Below are positions 59,979-64,000 of a stretch of 64,000 nucleotides of DNA, piece by piece; within the stretch, counting starts at the first letter, position 1, and each line of letters begins with the position of its first letter. The notes beneath the pieces were generated by a model, which was not told the DNA's origin, searched no databases, and was given only the letters and a program-made list of their open reading frames with translations. Source of the DNA: Mycteria americana (taxonomy: Eukaryota > Chordata > Aves > Ciconiiformes > Ciconiidae). A program made the position numbers and the translations under genes. The stretch is from positions 124,001 through 188,000 of the forward strand of contig NW_027445651.1 of the NCBI RefSeq assembly GCF_035582795.1, in the 5' to 3' direction.

Positions 59979-60284
59979 ATGTCATGCTACGACCAGTGCC
60001 TGCCATGCCGGCCCTGTGGCCCCACCCCACTGGCCAACAGCTGCAATGAGCCCTGTGTCAGGCAGTGCCAGAACTCCACCGTCGTCATCCAGCCCTCCCC
60101 TGTGGTGGTGACCCTGCCTGGCCCCATCCTCAGCTCCTTCCCACAGAACACCATTGTGGGCTCTTCCACCTCCGCTGCTGTTGGCAGCATCCTCAGCTGT
60201 GATGGAGTGCCCATCACCTCTGGGTGCTGTGACCTCTCTGGCATTTCCAGCCGCTACTGTGGCAGAAGGTGCCCCCCCTGCTAA
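59979..60284 (+). CDS. Feather-type beta-keratin, copy 11 (diverged, outside the array)
   Basis: 101 residues, same length and layout as the array protein, with 11 differences from copy 1: N5D, Q11R, T23N, I36V, E38Q, V59I, S74C, Q75D, N80T, T97R, L99P. It has 13 cysteines because of Cys74. The beta-core block at 39-58 differs at only one place outside conserved Pro/Val/Leu (V59I follows it). Exon 1 is about 59559-59595 (donor CAG|GTGCGT), intron 59596-59957 (362 bp, longer than in the array), and exon 2 starts 21 nt before the ATG at 59958. Intact and preceded by a canonical promoter, so probably expressed. It is 6.9 kb from copy 10, beyond the array edge, and is best read as a single-copy sister of the amplified gene. 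Confidence 0.95.
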   Translation: MSCYDQCLPCRPCGPTPLANSCNEPCVRQCQNSTVVIQPSPVVVTLPGPILSSFPQNTIVGSSTSAAVGSILSCDGVPITSGCCDLSGISSRYCGRRCPPC

Positions 60285-60619
60285 AGATGCTGGCAACAGC
60301 CTCGCAGAAGGACCCCCAGGAACTCAGAACGTGCTGCCGGACAGAGGATCAAACTTCATGCCATTGTTTTAAGAGCAGTCTTCCACTCACCATTTTTCTC
60401 TCTTTTCTTTGTTGTCTTGTGCTCCCTTCAAGCCTGCTGTGGGAACCCCAGAAACCAGCCTGGACTGACCTGCTAGCTTGTCTCCCTTTACCAGGCAGGT
60501 CAACAGATGGCCTGTGGGAACTCTGCCACAGGAAAAGGGGAACAGATTCTTGGCTGCTCCTGCTCCTCCCCTCACTGGGGGCCTCCACTTGCCGTGACCT
60601 CTTTTCCCTCTTTAGACTC

Positions 60620-60625
60620 ATTAAA
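60620..60625 (+). terminator. Polyadenylation signal, keratin copy 11
   Basis: ATTAAA (as ATTAAAATTTG), 335 nt after the stop; the surrounding ACTCATTAAA matches the array copies. Confidence 0.75.
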
Positions 60626-60644
60626 ATTTGCTGCAACCCTGCCT

Positions 60645-62737
60645 GTGTCCCTCAGGTGGTCTTTCCATCCGCATACTGACTGCTGACGAAGAAAGCCATT
60701 GCTTTGCGGAAGGAATTAGGTGGGGGCACAGGGGAACCCTTCATCACTCCTAGAGGGACTGGAGGGTGGGACATACTGCAGCGAGTCCTCTTTCAGGCAC
60801 TGCCTCTTGAAGCTGAGGAAGACAACCCTAGTTGCTGCACAGCCAATGGCCATCAGTCCTTGCCTTGCTAGTCTCTGCTCAGAAATACCCCCGTGGCCCT
60901 GGAGCGCGTTGTGTGAACAGGAACCCTGACAACTGCAGTCCTCCAGAGAGGAACTGTGGGCATGTGGGAGGCCCCAGGGAGGTCAGCAGTCCCACAAGCT
61001 CTTGGGGAAGAGTGCTCCTCTTGCTTTCGGTGGAGGTGTGCTGGGGAAGGAGGCTCAGCAGACGATGTTCCCAAAGGATGGCAGGAATTGGGAACGGGTC
61101 AATAGCCTTGGGGATGGCCCACAGTCCCTACTCCACCTGCCCATCTCTTCCATCCCCTGGTGTAGGGGCCATGGTCAGCATGCCTGGGCATGGGCAGCAG
61201 GGACAGCTTCCCCATGCAGCCCTATCACCCTTCAGCACAGCATGTGGCATGGCCCACCCGTTGCCAACATGTGTAGGGCTGAGGTGTTCACAAGTTAGTA
61301 CTGGTGTCAGCTACAGCAGGCCCCACACTGGAGTCCCCTGTCCTTGTGGACTCAACACCCCCTTGGGTGAAGGCAAGCCCAGGAGAGTGACTGGTGCCCA
61401 GCCACACATGGATGCTCCTTGGTGCCTTGTCTTCCCCAAGCAAGGAGCAGCTTTCTCCAGGCCCAGAAACTCTACAGCCCCACAAGGGCCACCACCCAGC
61501 TCTGCTCCGGAAGGGTGCTGTGTGAGAGGAGATACTCCCAGCTCTGCAGAGACATGGCAGTGACAGTGGGATTTGGTCCTGCACTCAGCAGGTTTTGTGA
61601 GCTGCCCCTGAATGGTACAGGGCATGCACCAGCCCAACCATAGAGCACACGTTGGAGTGCCTCCCCCCAGGCACCAAGCTCCTTCAGCATTCCCAGAGCC
61701 CTGGCGCTGAAGTGGCCCTTGTGCTCCGGGCAGCACTGCCGGTCTGCACACACAGGCCAGGGTCTTCCCACATCTGCAGACCCTGGGGCCCTGCGGTGTG
61801 GGGGCTCTGCCTTTGCACAGACCCCACACACCACCAGCGCCATAGGACCAGGATGGAGGGCAGGGTCATTCCTCTGTGCTGGGTAAGGATGGCGGGCATG
61901 TCTCCCTAGGCTGGATTGTGTGGGAGACAGTGCTGGGTCAAGTGTTCACACAGGAGCGACAAGCATCAGGACCAAGCCCACCTAGGCCCAGTGCAACCAT
62001 GGGTCCCAGCTCTGGCTTGGCCCCTGGCCCAGGGTCTCTATGGGAGCTCAGGCCTAGCGCAGGCCTGCCCCAGCTCTGCCATATCTGTGCCTGGCCTGGG
62101 CTACTATTGCCCTCCTGCCCTCCTAGGTGGTCCAGGGTAGTCACTGGCAGCCACGGGCCTCTCTTGAGTCCAGCCTTGGCCTGGGCTCCAGCCCCAGCTC
62201 TGACCCTGGGACTGAGACCTTCTGCACATAAGACATCTGTTGCCTAGGTTACGGCAATAATCAATAGATGCTTGTGGGGTAGAATTATCTGCCGTCTGAG
62301 ATGGACCAGCCGTCTCATACTTTGGGGGTGCTCATTTCTCTTGATCATGACAAAATCCTTCTAGACAACAAATTCAAATGTTGATGCCATCTTTGCCTGC
62401 AGTGTATGTCGATTAAGGAGAACAAGGCCAACGTTTAAAAAGGACATTGTCCACATAAGTATCTCGTTTCCTCTGAAAAACCATGCTAGGCCTGATCACA
62501 ATACACTGTTTTGAAAAGGACATAAATTGCAAGTTTTGCTCACTTTCTTTTCTCCTCCTTATGTCAGAATGGGTGTAACTGAAGAGAAAGGCTCTTCATC
62601 AGAAGGTCTTGAGAGAAGACTAAAACCCATGCTTGTTGTTTAACCTAAAAGTGCAGCTGTATTGCAGTTCCACAAACACAGGGGTTGGGCTCTGTTTTCT
62701 GGCCTGTCAGGAACCTTTGCTAGGCTGAAGTAGCCTT
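60645..62737. other. Unassigned intergenic stretch
   Basis: The first ~70 bp still resemble the array sequence after the poly(A) site. The rest is GC-rich up to about 62.2 kb, then more AT-rich. Open frames such as 60832-61563 on the plus strand have no recognisable domain and biased Pro/Ser/Gly content. No repeat family was identified. Confidence 0.5.
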
Positions 62738-63661
62738 TCACTGCCTTGCCGTTCTCCTCAGAGCTGCCTTCAACTCCTTGTTTCTGATGGTATAGCCGAA
62801 AGGCTTCAGCAAAAGAGTCAGGAGAGTGTTGAGGGTGGACTCCACTCTGCTGAGACTAAAGGATGAGCGAGCCATGAGTTTCAGGTACATGAAGATGACA
62901 GCTCCATAGAGGATGGGGACCATGGTGAGATGGGAGCTACAAGCAGGTAACGCCTTCTGGTGGCTGGAAGACAAGGGAATGTATGGAGAATTGCAAGGAT
63001 GACACAGGTGAAGAAAACTACCTTGAAATGCGGAGTGCCTTGGATGATGGGGATGCGCACCAGAAGCCAAGGGTCTCAAAGAGCATTGTACCACCACAGG
63101 CCAGGCTCAGGAGAGGCCCGGCAACACGGTAGAAATGGTCAATGTAGTTCTTGGAGCAGAGAAGACACCGTACCAGCAGTACAGACATCTTGGAGCTCAT
63201 GACCACAAAACTCAGTAGCCATGCTCCCAGGCATAGAAAGAAGCAGAGTATCTTTGGCATGATAGTGATGTAACGCAGCTGTTTGTGTATGGCAATGTAG
63301 TAGTCGAAGGACATCACTGAGAAGATTAGAAACTCAGTGATACCCAGGAAGAAGTAGGAAATGACTGTGCCGGGCAGCAGGAAACACAAACGGTTGTCCT
63401 GGTGACAAGGGAAGTCCCCAGCTGGTTGGGACAATGGTGGTGGTGCTCTGGATCTCCAAGAAGGAGAGCTTGCCAAGGAAGAAGTACATCAGGATCCTCA
63501 GGACTGATCACTCCCCACAGCAAAAAAGATGACGCCATTCCCACCAGTACTACAAGATACATGGAGAAGATAAGGACGAGCAGGACCATGTGCCACCTGC
63601 GATGGTCTGGGAAGCCCAGGAGGACGCCTTCAGTCCCAAATATCCTGTTCTTCTTTGCCAT
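62738..63661 (-). pseudogene. Olfactory receptor pseudogene, near full length (family-6-like)
   Basis: A host class-II odorant receptor gene that spans the usual ~308 codons but has lost its frame. It starts MAKKNRIFG (63659-63661), with GVLLGFPDHRRWH and a TM1. TM2 (MYFFLGKLSFLEIQ) is in a second frame. FFLGITEF and MSFDYYIAIHKQLRY (63270-63314) at TM3 are in a third, with the family's DRY-type Arg replaced by Tyr. The run through NYIDHFYRVAGPLL and TM5 follows, and KALPACSSHLT, TM6 and KPFGYTIRNKEL (TM7, about 62741-62806) are back in the first frame. About three frame changes are needed. FFLG.TEF and the SFD motif resemble family 6; the family call is tentative. It differs clearly from the OR copies in the array. 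Confidence 0.85.
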
Positions 63662-64000
63662 GGCTCCGAGATTACAGATGGAGATTATGTCAGAGTGAGG
63701 TTTCACATTGCAGCAAGAGCAGCAGTAACCTTTCAACAAGAAGTCTTTCCCTGGGCTCGGTGGCTCTTCCCACGGCCTCCAGTTATCAGTACCAGTCTCA
63801 TTCTCCCTCCACCTCTTCTCTCTCTCTTCTTCCATACAGACAGGCATACAAACATCTGTCCATCCTTCTCCGGCCATTCATCCATCCACTCTACTCTATG
63901 ACCCTCCCTGCAAGGGAGCTACGAATTAGACTACAAAATCAGACTGTTTTTTTTTTTTTTTTTGCTTGTTCTTGTCTTTTTCTCTTGGGTCAGTTTCTGA
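63662..64000. other. Right edge of window, no gene seen
   Basis: Upstream side of the OR pseudogene. It contains a T run at 63947-63963 (17 T) followed by T-rich sequence. No element boundary was recognised. Confidence 0.5.

Noticed and set aside
60832-61563. 243-codon plus-strand frame after copy 11
   Set aside because: No domain, biased Pro/Ser/Gly composition, no promoter or splice context; expected in GC-rich DNA.
63947-63963. T run as the tail of a retroposed element on the minus strand
   Set aside because: No SINE, LINE or processed gene could be recognised next to it before the window ends.
1-64000. CRISPR, prophage or other prokaryotic system
   Set aside because: Repeat period is 5.6 kb, and genes have introns, TATA boxes and ATTAAA signals. 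The DNA is avian.

Overview
The window is bird DNA. It carries feather-type corneous beta-protein (feather beta-keratin) genes, a family known only from birds and close archosaur relatives, together with a decayed CR1 LINE and decayed olfactory receptor (OR) genes. The DNA is GC-rich and gene-dense, like a bird microchromosome; in chicken such clusters lie on small chromosomes. The species cannot be named from what I see.

Positions 1 to about 56,410 are one head-to-tail tandem array. The unit is 5,625 bp in most copies; others are 5,620, 5,645 and 5,635 bp. Ten units are present, plus the first ~135 bp of an eleventh, and the array runs off the left edge. Each unit contains, in order: a (CCTTG)n pyrimidine tract; an OR pseudogene on the minus strand; an upstream region with a TATA box; an intact feather keratin gene on the plus strand (non-coding exon 1, ~309 bp intron in the 5' leader, 101-codon CDS in exon 2, ATTAAA signal); a short relic of a second keratin gene 1.2 kb further on; about 1.5 kb with no recognised gene; and an unidentified membrane-like reading frame on the minus strand that reaches into the next unit. 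All ten keratin genes are intact. They encode one protein except that copies 6-9 have Gly82 changed to Arg.

The array ends abruptly inside the (CCTTG)n tract at about 56.4 kb. Unique flank follows: pyrimidine-rich sequence, an old CR1 copy (about 56.95-57.63 kb), unassigned sequence, an eleventh diverged but intact keratin gene (CDS 59,979-60,284), more unassigned DNA, and a near full-length OR pseudogene on the minus strand (62,738-63,661). The eleventh gene matches the array genes without gaps through at least ~110 bp upstream of the TATA box and more loosely over ~1.1 kb, so it looks like a single-copy sister of the amplified gene.

Functionally this is a dosage array: many near-identical, same-strand genes, each with its own promoter and polyadenylation signal, making a small cysteine-rich structural protein for feather. 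The OR pseudogenes are passengers. Shared variants are arranged as a patchwork along the array, which points to repeated unequal crossing-over and gene conversion, with a recent four-unit expansion over roughly 27-48 kb. I saw no RNA genes, CRISPR arrays, retroviral elements or intact enzyme genes.
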